Below, one piece after another: positions 46,672-54,443 of a stretch of DNA of 64,000 nt. Source of the stretch: Marinomonas polaris DSM 16579 (lineage in GTDB: Bacteria; Pseudomonadota; Gammaproteobacteria; Pseudomonadales; Marinomonadaceae); contig NZ_FQVF01000018.1 of the NCBI RefSeq assembly GCF_900129155.1, positions 53,008 through 117,007 on the forward strand. Direction: 5' to 3'. A program made the position numbers and the translations under genes. The notes beneath the pieces were generated by a model that was given only the letters and a program-made list of their open reading frames with translations, was not told the DNA's origin and did no database searches. Positions within the stretch are counted from its first letter, which is position 1. Every line of letters begins with the position of its first letter.

Positions 46672-46941
46672 ATGCAAATCAATAACTCGTCATTTATTTA
46701 TGGCCAACAAGGTCTACAGCGTAGCCAAGACAAGCTAGATCAAGCAAGCCAAAAAGTAGCCGATGCGTCGACTCAAACATTGAGCCAGCCCGCTTCCGCC
46801 CAAAACTCTAGACTTTACGGCTCTCCTATTCAAGATGGCTTGATAGAAGCAAAAAGCAGTGTATTAGAAGCGCAAGCGAATGCCAAAGTTCTAGATACTT
46901 CCGATAAGACCATTGGCCGCCTCATCGACATAACAGTCTAA
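46672..46941 (+). CDS. Miniature flagellar rod/hook-like protein
   Basis: 89 residues that look like the two ends of a flagellar axial protein joined together. The start (GLQRSQDKLDQASQKVADAST) resembles the N-terminal helix of FlgB/FlgC/FlgE/FlgG, and the end (SVLEAQANAKVLDTSDKTIGRLIDI) resembles their C-terminal helix (AQRxYxANAKVIxTADExLxxLLDI). The central domain is nearly absent (about 25 polar residues). No flagellar genes are adjacent. It may be a minor axial or junction component, or a regulator that caps axial assembly; this is inference. Confidence 0.75.
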   Translation: MQINNSSFIYGQQGLQRSQDKLDQASQKVADASTQTLSQPASAQNSRLYGSPIQDGLIEAKSSVLEAQANAKVLDTSDKTIGRLIDITV

Positions 46942-46962
46942 ACAATCCGATCTACTTACAGC

Positions 46963-47301
46963 TTAAACATTTGAGTCCAGCAACTCGTGAATTTCATCAA
47001 CCGATGTAAAACGCACAATGCGAGCAACTTCTTGCCCATCTCGAAGCAAAACTAATGTAGGCCAAAGCTTTACGCCGAATTGGCGACCTAGCCGCTTTCC
47101 TTTACCGTCAAACACCTTAATATGAGTTAGCTCTAGATTTTCCTTCATTACTTCTTCGACCGAGTCATGTGAAGCCTGACAATGGCCACACCAAGGCGCA
47201 CCAAACTCCAAAATAGCCATGCCTTTTAGGCTATTGATCTCATCAAGACTTGGGGATTCTTCTTTATATTCTGGATTAAACCCTATTTGCGTTGCGTGCA
47301 T
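46963..47301 (-). CDS. Thioredoxin-fold protein with WCGHC active site
   Basis: A 112-residue cytoplasmic thioredoxin-like protein with FGAPWCGHCQASHDSV as the redox centre and the cis-proline in KLWPTLVLLRDGQEV. The N-terminus (about 20 residues before the fold) is longer than in TrxA, and no signal peptide is present. The ATG at 47301 is preferred to a GTG at 47337. Divergent from a VOC gene. The reductant and target are unknown. Confidence 0.9.
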   Translation of the reverse strand: MHATQIGFNPEYKEESPSLDEINSLKGMAILEFGAPWCGHCQASHDSVEEVMKENLELTHIKVFDGKGKRLGRQFGVKLWPTLVLLRDGQEVARIVRFTSVDEIHELLDSNV

Positions 47302-47390
47302 CAAAAAAGCCCTCTCTTCAATGTTTGAACAAATCACGTCTATATGAGATAAAGCATTACTAAATAATAATAAGGTAAGGATAAGACACC

Positions 47391-47768
47391 ATGTTCAGTC
47401 ACGTTATGCTAGGCGCTAATGACATACAAGCTTCAAAAACATTTTACGATGCTACTTTTAAAACGCTTGGCTACGGCGAAGGCTTTGTCGATCCAAAAGG
47501 AAGATGTTTTTATCGCACAGATACAGGTTCGTTTGCCATTACAAAACCTATTAACGGCGAAGCAGCGTGTCACGGAAATGGCAGCACAATAGGATTTTCA
47601 GCAAAATCTGAAGAAGTTGTCAATGCATGGCATGCAGCGGGCATAGCAAACGGTGGGACCACTTGTGAAGATCTACCAGGCATTCGTGAAATGGGCAGTA
47701 TTAAGCTGTATTTAGCTTATTTACGTGATCCATCCGGCAATAAGCTTTGCGCTTTGTATAAACTTTGA
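47391..47768 (+). CDS. VOC-fold protein
   Basis: 125 residues with the VOC start MFSHVMLGANDIQASKTFYDATFKTLG, a middle His in AACHGNGSTIGF and a closing DPSGNKLCAL where the usual metal-ligand Glu is replaced near the end by Leu-Cys. It belongs to the glyoxalase-like group of small proteins usually annotated as lactoylglutathione lyase-related. Role unknown. Stands alone, divergent from the thioredoxin-like gene. Confidence 0.88.
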   Translation: MFSHVMLGANDIQASKTFYDATFKTLGYGEGFVDPKGRCFYRTDTGSFAITKPINGEAACHGNGSTIGFSAKSEEVVNAWHAAGIANGGTTCEDLPGIREMGSIKLYLAYLRDPSGNKLCALYKL

Positions 47769-47807
47769 TCATTTAATCGCATCAGGTAGTCGCTATCAGT
47801 TCAGTTA

Positions 47808-48098
47808 CTACCTGATAACATTAAACTCTTCTCGACACTCGTCAGAGCCCATTTCGAATTCACGACAAATCCATGGACGATTTTCATAAATTGTACATAA
47901 AAAAGTATCTCTATCGACAGCCGAACACCAACCATCATCTAATCTAAGCATGGTTTCTCCTCCCCACTCATCTACCGATACATGTTTGTCTGGCACACCA
48001 GTATCACTAATAATCATCACTTCCATACGACAGCAGCAAGCTTGGCAGTTAGAGCAAGTAACATCTGATTCAGCAATATTTTTGAGAGCGATATTCAT
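47808..48098 (-). CDS. YkgJ-type cysteine-cluster protein (putative metal-binding)
   Basis: 96 residues from the ATG at 48098. Cysteines in TCSNCQACCCRMEV and WCSAVDRDTFLCTIYENRPWIC form the YkgJ/UPF0153 cluster that probably binds zinc or an Fe-S centre. A longer frame from 48221 would run through an inverted repeat (48181-48229) shared with a second site and was rejected. Function unknown. Confidence 0.82.
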   Translation of the reverse strand: MNIALKNIAESDVTCSNCQACCCRMEVMIISDTGVPDKHVSVDEWGGETMLRLDDGWCSAVDRDTFLCTIYENRPWICREFEMGSDECREEFNVIR

Positions 48099-48180
48099 AA
48101 ATAACGACGGATTACCAAGAAGAGAAAATTTTGCCCGATTTCGCGAACCAAGCCAACACAGAAGGGAGCAATATACACGT

Positions 48181-48229
48181 GATCTAGTTTGGAAGATATT
48201 GATGAAAAACAAACCTACCAAACCAGATC
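48181..48229. repeat. Dispersed inverted repeat, copy 1 (3' of chemoreceptor 1)
   Basis: Arms GATCTAGTTTGG (48181-48192) and CCAAACCAGATC (48218-48229) pair at 11 of 12 positions around a 25-base loop. A second copy, with similar loop sequence, is at 49942-49990. Both begin 30-45 bp beyond the stop codon of one of the two tandem chemoreceptor genes. No T-tract, so not an ordinary terminator. Confidence 0.7.
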
Positions 48230-48260
48230 GATAAAAAAGCGTAAAACCTAATAGCTAAAA

Positions 48261-49880
48261 CTATACTTTAAATCTAACTACCAACTCATTTAGCTCAATG
48301 GCTAATCGAGTCAACTCCGCTGTGCTTGCACTGGTTTGGTTTGCACCAACCACCGTTTGCGCAGCCAAATCACTAATGGTCGTGATGTTGCCATCAATTT
48401 CTTTTGCAACATTAGACTGCTCCTCTGCTGCGCTCGCAATAACATGGTTACTATCACTAATCGCAATAATACGTGCAGTAATTTGTTCCAACGCCTTCGC
48501 TGCTTCAGCCGCAACCGTTTGAGCTTGATTGGTTTTTTGGCTCGTACTTTCCATTGAAGACACGGCTTCATTCGCTGAAAGCTGAACTTGACGAACCATA
48601 GTTTCAATTTCACCAGTAGATTCTTGAGTTCGATGAGCAAGACTTCTCACTTCATCCGCCACTACCGCAAAGCCTCGACCCGCTTCACCAGCACGCGCCG
48701 CTTCGATAGCTGCGTTTAGAGCCAACAAATTGGTCTGTTCTGCAACAGCACGAATCACGTCAAGGATCTGACCAATCGATGCAACTTGTTCAGCCAACTG
48801 GTTAATCACTCGGGTACTGGTCGTCATTTCTTTATTCATATCTAGAATAACGGCCGTCGTATCACCTACACGCGCTTTACCTTCGGCTGCCAACTTAGCT
48901 GAATCTGCTGATGCTTCAGAAGTTTGCTGCGCAGTTCGAGCTACCTCATCTACCGCAGAGCTCATCTGAGTAATAGCCGCTGCAGCTTGTTGGATTTCTT
49001 CATTTTGTAACATCAATCCATTCGACGAACTTTCCGTAACCGTATTTAATTCTTCTGCCGCTGATGCTAACTGACTCGATGAATCGCCAATATGAATAAT
49101 TGCTTCTCGTAGATTACCCTGCATTGCTTTTAAAGCATTAGTCAAACGCGTTAATTCGTCATTTCCTTGTGCTGTAATTGGTTGAGTCAAATCCCCCTTG
49201 GCAATGGTTTCTGCTGAGATAACAGCATCCTGTAATGGAGTATTGATACTTTTAGAAAGGACAACCGCAATGGTCGATGCTATTGCGGCGGCAGCTCCAA
49301 TAATAACGATAATTAGTGTGAAGCTTGCATCATATTCTCTTACCGAATCTGAATTGGCCTCATCCGCACCTTCTTGGTTAGCTTTTACAAGTGCCCTCAG
49401 TAGACGCACCATATTATCAGCCGCACTATTCATATCAGACACTAAAGCTGAAGCCGCTTCTTTATTACCTTGTATAGATAACGAAGAGACATCGCCTTGT
49501 AATTTATAATAACTTTCTTCTGCTTTTTTAAACTCTTCAAATAAATGCAGTTCGCTATCTAAGTTAATAGTTGATTCGTATTCTGATCGGTATTTTCCTA
49601 CTTCTTTTTTTATATTTTCAAGTTCGACTAAGGTTGCTTTCTTATCACCTTCATTAGTCTCATTCAGTAATCTTAAAGTAAAAATCCTCACTCGCATTAA
49701 ATTACTATTCACATCACCTAGGCTTGTAATAGCAGGCAATATATTCGTTTCAATCATCTCAGAATTAGCTCGAATGTCTTTCATAGCTGACATAGTAACG
49801 CCACCTAGACAAACCAGTAAAAATATAATTATAGTAAAGGCCATCATTAAACGTGACCTGATATTGATTTTCCTTAACAT
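48261..49880 (-). CDS. Methyl-accepting chemotaxis protein (tandem copy 1)
   Basis: 539 residues from the ATG at 49880 (AAGGA 7 nt upstream). Membrane helix at about 11-32, four-helix-bundle ligand-binding domain (about 35-185), second helix about 186-206, HAMP, then a signalling domain with the standard hairpin [37 protein letters not shown]. Ends FKV, with no xWxxF pentapeptide. It is the same length as the next gene and almost identical to it in the signalling domain; the ligand-binding domain and the membrane helices differ more. The ligand is unknown. Confidence 0.94.
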   Translation of the reverse strand: MLRKINIRSRLMMAFTIIIFLLVCLGGVTMSAMKDIRANSEMIETNILPAITSLGDVNSNLMRVRIFTLRLLNETNEGDKKATLVELENIKKEVGKYRSEYESTINLDSELHLFEEFKKAEESYYKLQGDVSSLSIQGNKEAASALVSDMNSAADNMVRLLRALVKANQEGADEANSDSVREYDASFTLIIVIIGAAAAIASTIAVVLSKSINTPLQDAVISAETIAKGDLTQPITAQGNDELTRLTNALKAMQGNLREAIIHIGDSSSQLASAAEELNTVTESSSNGLMLQNEEIQQAAAAITQMSSAVDEVARTAQQTSEASADSAKLAAEGKARVGDTTAVILDMNKEMTTSTRVINQLAEQVASIGQILDVIRAVAEQTNLLALNAAIEAARAGEAGRGFAVVADEVRSLAHRTQESTGEIETMVRQVQLSANEAVSSMESTSQKTNQAQTVAAEAAKALEQITARIIAISDSNHVIASAAEEQSNVAKEIDGNITTISDLAAQTVVGANQTSASTAELTRLAIELNELVVRFKV

Positions 49881-49941
49881 TTTACCATCCTTTTTAAAGA
49901 AAAAAACCCTTATTACTTTATCACAAAAAAAACATCTTTTT

Positions 49942-49990
49942 AATCTAGTTTGGAAGTTATTAATGGAATATAAACTTACCAAACTAGATC
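49942..49990. repeat. Dispersed inverted repeat, copy 2 (between the two chemoreceptors)
   Basis: Arms ATCTAGTTTGG (49943-49953) and CCAAACTAGAT (49979-49989) are fully complementary over 11 bp, and the loop (AAGTTATTAATGG and so on) resembles that of copy 1 at 48181-48229. It lies 45 bp beyond the stop of the upstream chemoreceptor and 62 bp before the ATG of the other. Confidence 0.7.
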
Positions 49991-50034
49991 AAAAATATAT
50001 TTTAAATTAAACCTAAAAAACTAACAGTTAAAAT

Positions 50035-51654
50035 TTATACCTTAAATTTAACCACCAATTCATTTAACTCAATGGCTAATCGAGTTAATTCTGCTGTACT
50101 TGCACTAGTTTGGTTTGCACCAACCACTGTTTGCGCAGCCAAATCACTAATGGTCGTGATGTTGCCATCAATTTCTTTCGCAACATTAGACTGCTCCTCT
50201 GCGGCACTAGCAATAACACGGTTACTATCACTAATCGCAATAATACGTGCAGTAATCTGCTCCAACGCCTTCGCCGCTTCAGCCGCAACCGTTTGAGCTT
50301 GATTGGTTTTTTGGCTCGTGCTTTCCATTGAAGACACGGCTTCATTTGCTGAAAGCTGAACTTGACGAACCATGGTTTCAATTTCACCAGTAGATTCTTG
50401 AGTTCGATGAGCAAGACTTCTTACTTCATCCGCCACTACCGCAAATCCTCGACCCGCTTCACCGGCACGCGCTGCTTCGATAGCTGCGTTTAGAGCCAAC
50501 AAATTGGTCTGTTCTGCAACAGCACGAATCACGTCAAGAATCTGACCAATCGATGCAACTTGTTCAGCCAATTGGTTAATCACTCGGGTACTGGTCGTCA
50601 TTTCTTTATTCATATCAAGAATAACGGCCGTCGTATCACCTACACGCGCTTTACCTTCGGCAGCCAACTTAGCCGAATCTGCTGAAGCCTCAGAAGTTTG
50701 CTGCGCAGTTCGAGCCACCTCATCTACCGCAGAGCTCATCTGAGTAATAGCCGCTGCAGCTTGTTGGATTTCTTCATTTTGTAACATCAATCCATTCGAC
50801 GAACTTTCCGTAACCGTATTTAATTCTTCTGCCGCTGATGCTAACTGACTCGATGAATCGCCAATGTGGATAATCGCTTCTCGTAGATTACCCTGCATCG
50901 CTTTTAATGCACTGGTTAAACGCGTTAATTCATCATTTCCTTGCGCAGTAATTAACTGCGTAAGATCTCCCTTAGCAATCTCTTCTGCTGAAATAACAGC
51001 ATCATTTAACGGTGCATTGATACTCTTTGATAGTACTAAAGCAATAGTTATCGCCATAGCTACAGCTATGGCGATAACAATATTAATCAAAATAAAGCCT
51101 TCATCATATGATTTTTCAGAGTCCATACTGGCTTCATCTGCGCCTTTTTGATTGGCAACTACGATTTCTTTCAGTAGTCGCACCATACTATCAGCTGCGT
51201 GATTCATATCTGGCACTAAAACCAATACAGCATCTTTATTTCCTTGCATTGATAAGGAAGAAACATCATCTTGCAATTTATAATAATTTAATTCTGCCTT
51301 TTTAAACTCTTCAAACAAGCCACGTTCACTATCTAAATAAATAGTCGCTTCATATTCTGATCGATATTTAGCAACTTCTTTTTTAATATTTTCAAGCGCA
51401 GCCAAGGTACTTTTTTTATCTTCTTCACTAGTATCATTCAGCAGTCTTAAGGTAAAAATCCTAACTCGCATCAAGTTACTATTAACGTCGCCTAAGCTTG
51501 TAATCGCTGGCAAAATATTCGTTTCAATCATTTCTGAATTTGCTCGGATTTTCCCCATAGAAGAGATGGCAACACCTCCCAACAAAACCATCAAAAAAAT
51601 AACACCCGAAAAAGCCAATAACAGGCGAGACCTAATACTTACATTCCGTAACAT
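50035..51654 (-). CDS. Methyl-accepting chemotaxis protein (tandem copy 2)
   Basis: 539 residues from the ATG at 51654 (AGAGGA upstream), exactly the length of the neighbouring copy. N-terminus [15 protein letters not shown], ligand domain about 35-185 with [20 protein letters not shown] and other blocks shared with copy 1, second transmembrane helix about 186-206, HAMP and signalling hairpin. From about residue 240 to the end only a few residues differ between copies (for example [16 protein letters not shown] and VVKFKV/VVRFKV). Divergence is concentrated in the ligand domain, so the two may sense different ligands. The second transmembrane coding segment holds a perfect 15-bp inverted repeat. 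Confidence 0.94.
   Translation of the reverse strand: MLRNVSIRSRLLLAFSGVIFLMVLLGGVAISSMGKIRANSEMIETNILPAITSLGDVNSNLMRVRIFTLRLLNDTSEEDKKSTLAALENIKKEVAKYRSEYEATIYLDSERGLFEEFKKAELNYYKLQDDVSSLSMQGNKDAVLVLVPDMNHAADSMVRLLKEIVVANQKGADEASMDSEKSYDEGFILINIVIAIAVAMAITIALVLSKSINAPLNDAVISAEEIAKGDLTQLITAQGNDELTRLTSALKAMQGNLREAIIHIGDSSSQLASAAEELNTVTESSSNGLMLQNEEIQQAAAAITQMSSAVDEVARTAQQTSEASADSAKLAAEGKARVGDTTAVILDMNKEMTTSTRVINQLAEQVASIGQILDVIRAVAEQTNLLALNAAIEAARAGEAGRGFAVVADEVRSLAHRTQESTGEIETMVRQVQLSANEAVSSMESTSQKTNQAQTVAAEAAKALEQITARIIAISDSNRVIASAAEEQSNVAKEIDGNITTISDLAAQTVVGANQTSASTAELTRLAIELNELVVKFKV
51047..51078. repeat. Perfect 15-bp inverted repeat inside chemoreceptor copy 2
   Basis: Arms GTTATCGCCATAGCT (51047-51061) and AGCTATGGCGATAAC (51064-51078) are fully complementary with a 2-base centre. 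It encodes the middle of the second transmembrane helix (IAIAVAMAI). The equivalent part of copy 1 has a different sequence. Confidence 0.9.
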
Positions 51655-51780
51655 TTCTATTCCTCTTAAAATTTCCGTTTTAAAAGCACAACACATCAGA
51701 AACAACTAATGAATATTAAGTGCTAAAAGATTAAACAATTATTTTATTCAAATTAAACATATCAAGAAGAAAAAAATAAA

Positions 51781-51863
51781 AATGTGTAGATTTGTAAATA
51801 CATAATAAAATAAATAAAATAGAAAAACCCATCAGATAAATAATGTATACTTTTGTAAAGACA
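51781..51863. repeat. Pair of 22-bp imperfect direct repeats upstream of chemoreceptor copy 2
   Basis: The 22-base unit beginning AATGTGTAGATTTG at 51781 and that beginning AATGTATACTTTTG at 51842 agree at 18 positions and are 61 bp apart, about six helical turns. They lie in a very AT-rich 250-bp spacer between the chemoreceptor and the EAL gene. Confidence 0.5.
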
Positions 51864-51907
51864 AAATTAATTTAAAATAAATGTTTTTCAATCAGTGATT
51901 TTCTAAT

Positions 51908-53071
51908 TTATTCCACAGCATAAAACCAATGTTCTAGTTCAGATTTAGATAAAGGGGGAGAAAATATATAACCCTGAACAACCTCGTAACCCATACTTTT
52001 TAGACAAGACAGCTGCTGCTGAGTCTCAACACCTTCTGCTATCGCTACAGCACCTATTTTTTTACTAATAGAAAGCACTACTGCACTGAGCTCTTTAGAA
52101 AGCTTATTCGGTAAGTCACTAACAAAAGCTCTATCTAACTTCAATTGAGATACTGGAAACTTCAGAAGCCTTTTTAAATTAGAATATCCTGTACCAAAAT
52201 CATCTAAGGAAATAATTACGCCAATTGAATGAAGGTCATTAATTGCATCAATGAAAAGATCTGATGTCTTTATTTTCTTACTTTCTGTGACTTCAATCAC
52301 CAAGCTAGAAGCCAAAAGACCAGTCTGATCAAGAAGGGCTTGAATCTCATTTTTTAGGCTAGGATAATTAAAACTGAGAGGGGAGAAATTAACAGCAATC
52401 ATAGGAATATGAATTCCTCTATCTCGCCATGAAGCTAATTGTAGACATGATTGGCGTAATACCCATAAATCTAATTCAGCAATTAGCCCAAATTCTTCAG
52501 CAAGAGCAACGAAGCGATCAGGTGTAACACTTCCAAATTCATCGCTAGTCCATCTAGCTAAGACTTCCACTCCATAAAGACTGTTATCAACAGTATTTAT
52601 CTGAGGTTGATAGTGCAGCTCTAACAGACTGTTTTTCAAATCAGCACTTAACGCCTGAGCCATGCCATAAAATGGATGTGTTTTGCCCTGATCAAATTCT
52701 ACATACTCGTTCTGGACAAACTCTACATGTTCGTCCTGGATAAGGAGGCTGTAATATTGTTGATTGAATAACTGAAACGCTTCTACCAGCACTTTCACTC
52801 TACGAGCTTCGGAGCCACTCGGCATAAATAGAAGCTTGATTTCTTTTCCAGCAATTTCTTTGAATTCATTAAAGCAAAATGTACGTTGATCGGCGTCTAG
52901 CCAGAAGCAATCTGACGGAAGAATATCCTCTCTGTGTAAGTCTAATCGAGCATGCTTTACCTTGTCATTACACGAAACAATCAGATCATTACTGTCTAAC
53001 ACAATAAAGCGACTATTCGTTTCTTGTAACTCCTGCCAATCACGCTCAGTATTCAAACTATCCGTTTTCAC
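51908..53071 (-). CDS. EAL-domain c-di-GMP phosphodiesterase
   Basis: 387 residues starting from a GTG at 53071, with AAGGA 7 nt upstream. N-terminal PAS-like region (residues about 12-115) of low similarity, then an EAL domain (about 145-385): YGVEVLARW (EVL in place of EAL, an accepted active variant), VNFSPLSF, VTESKKI, and LDDFGTGYSNLKRLLKFPV. Catalytic residues look intact, so c-di-GMP hydrolysis is likely. No transmembrane helix. It is divergent from an XRE-type repressor whose operator sits in the spacer of its promoter, so it is probably repressed by that protein. Confidence 0.93.
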   Translation of the reverse strand: MKTDSLNTERDWQELQETNSRFIVLDSNDLIVSCNDKVKHARLDLHREDILPSDCFWLDADQRTFCFNEFKEIAGKEIKLLFMPSGSEARRVKVLVEAFQLFNQQYYSLLIQDEHVEFVQNEYVEFDQGKTHPFYGMAQALSADLKNSLLELHYQPQINTVDNSLYGVEVLARWTSDEFGSVTPDRFVALAEEFGLIAELDLWVLRQSCLQLASWRDRGIHIPMIAVNFSPLSFNYPSLKNEIQALLDQTGLLASSLVIEVTESKKIKTSDLFIDAINDLHSIGVIISLDDFGTGYSNLKRLLKFPVSQLKLDRAFVSDLPNKLSKELSAVVLSISKKIGAVAIAEGVETQQQLSCLKSMGYEVVQGYIFSPPLSKSELEHWFYAVE

Positions 53072-53149
53072 AAAAAAATCCTTCTACTGCATGCTTCGAT
53101 TAACACAGATCACCATCAATTATTTGTCTTTTAGACACAAAGGTTCGTC

Positions 53150-53178
53150 AATATTGCCTATATGGCAAATAGTGTCAA
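53150..53178 (-). promoter_or_regulatory. Promoter of the EAL gene with operator O1 in its spacer
   Basis: On the - strand TTGACA (53173-53178) and AATATT (53150-53155) are separated by exactly 17 bp. The palindrome TTGCC-N5-GGCAA (53154-53168) fills the spacer and overlaps the -10, so a bound dimer would block polymerase. Confidence 0.7.
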
Positions 53179-53195
53179 GTGAATTGCCTCACAGG

Positions 53196-53227
53196 TTTTG
53201 CCACATAGGCAAAATTAAACAGATAAT
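53196..53227 (+). promoter_or_regulatory. Promoter of the XRE regulator gene with operator O2 over its -35
   Basis: TTGCCA (53198-53203) and GATAAT (53222-53227), 18 bp apart, each match the sigma-70 consensus at 5 of 6 positions. The operator TTTTGCC-N5-GGCAAAA (53196-53214) covers the -35. Half-sites TTGCC also occur at 53184-53188 and 53229-53233. The predicted transcript start falls at or within a base or two of the ATG at 53234. Confidence 0.65.
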
Positions 53228-53233
53228 CTTGCC

Positions 53234-53632
53234 ATGAACATTGGCCACGTTATTAAAATTTTGCGTATTCAACGTAAGATGACACAAGAACAAATTGCAC
53301 TGGAGGCTGATATGGCTACCAGTAATGTTTCACGCATTGAAAAAGGCTTAAGGCAACCGTCCCAAAAAGTACTTCAAAAACTAGCTAAAGCACTCAATAC
53401 CAAGCCATCTGTGCTCTATGCAGCCAGCGAACAGCCAATAACTAATATTTCGGATTTTTTAGAACAAGAAGGGAATGACGAAAAAAAAGAAGAGAACATT
53501 AACCAATTGCTGCTCAACCACGATACACAAGTGGCTCTAAAACTATTCAGCGAGCTGACACCAGACAACAAATCCTTGTTATTAGAGCAGTTAAAAACAC
53601 TGCATAGATGGCAAACAAAACTAGGCCAATGA
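53234..53632 (+). CDS. XRE-family transcriptional regulator
   Basis: 132 residues with an N-terminal helix-turn-helix of the lambda-repressor/XRE type (residues about 7-60; MTQEQIALEADMATSNVSRIEKG is the HTH core) and a polar, helical C-terminal part that may dimerise. It is divergent from the EAL gene, and two matching palindromes lie over both promoters, so it likely represses the EAL gene and itself. There is no recognisable ribosome site before the ATG, in keeping with the promoter prediction of a leaderless mRNA. Confidence 0.92.
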   Translation: MNIGHVIKILRIQRKMTQEQIALEADMATSNVSRIEKGLRQPSQKVLQKLAKALNTKPSVLYAASEQPITNISDFLEQEGNDEKKEENINQLLLNHDTQVALKLFSELTPDNKSLLLEQLKTLHRWQTKLGQ

Positions 53633-53675
53633 ATATTTAAGAAAATCAAAAGAGCAGTAACTCAACTTTCTATTA

Positions 53676-54335
53676 CTAAGCTCCATAATAAAAAATTGCA
53701 AAATAGTGACAAACCGTCCCACCTACAACAAATAAATGCCAAACAAAATGCCCATAGCGCAGACGCGAATCAATAACAAAAAATACCACTCCAAGCGTGT
53801 AAAGAACACCTCCCAACACCAACAGCAGCAAACCATTAGGCTCCATCAAGGAAACAAGCGGTTTAATTACGATAAGAATAAGCCAACCCAACACCACATA
53901 AAGTGTAGTGGATATAGCTGGATGGGAAGCTTTACCAAATGCCTTAAGACCAACACCAATAAGTGCTAACGTCCAAACAGCTGCAAGCAAAGACCATCCC
54001 CATGCGCCTTCCAAAACCCCCAACATAAAAGGTGTATAAGTCCCAGCGATCAATAAGTACACAGCAGAATGGTCAATCACCCGAAAAACGTATTTGGCTT
54101 TGCCTCTTGGCATCGCATGATAAAGCGTTGATGCCAAATACAGCAAAATCATAGTGCCGGAGAAAACACTTACCCCAACAACAAAACTCACATCAGCATA
54201 GTCGATTGCACTCAGAATAAGGAATGGGGTACCGACAATAGCAGCCACCAGCCCCAAGCCATGGCTGATGCTATTTGCCACTTCCTCACCTAATGACTGC
54301 CCTCGATTAGACACAGTCGAAATATACTTCCCCAT
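53676..54335 (-). CDS. Hemolysin-III-family membrane protein (YqfA/TrhA-like)
   Basis: 219 residues from the ATG at 54335, preceded by the strong ribosome site GGAGGGG. About seven transmembrane helices. Family marks are the conserved N-terminal ANSISHGLGLVAAI, STLYHAMPRG, RVIDHSAVYLLIAGTYTPF, and the C-terminal HFVWHLFVVGGTVCHYFAI; the His, Ser and Asp residues in them form the probable zinc site of the PAQR-like fold. In E. coli TrhA controls membrane energetics; haemolysis is not implied. Confidence 0.93.
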   Translation of the reverse strand: MGKYISTVSNRGQSLGEEVANSISHGLGLVAAIVGTPFLILSAIDYADVSFVVGVSVFSGTMILLYLASTLYHAMPRGKAKYVFRVIDHSAVYLLIAGTYTPFMLGVLEGAWGWSLLAAVWTLALIGVGLKAFGKASHPAISTTLYVVLGWLILIVIKPLVSLMEPNGLLLLVLGGVLYTLGVVFFVIDSRLRYGHFVWHLFVVGGTVCHYFAIFYYGA

Positions 54336-54443
54336 ACACAACCCCTCCTAAATGCACTTATAAAAGCATGGAACAAGTGGATCGATTTAACAACGAAAGA
54401 CAGCGAATAAACTATGCAAACTGCAAGAACATATCAAATATCA

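Noticed and set aside
48099..48221. N-terminal extension of the YkgJ-type protein
   Set aside because: The extension is the translated inverted repeat; a very similar translation appears ahead of chemoreceptor 1 for the same reason, so both were trimmed.
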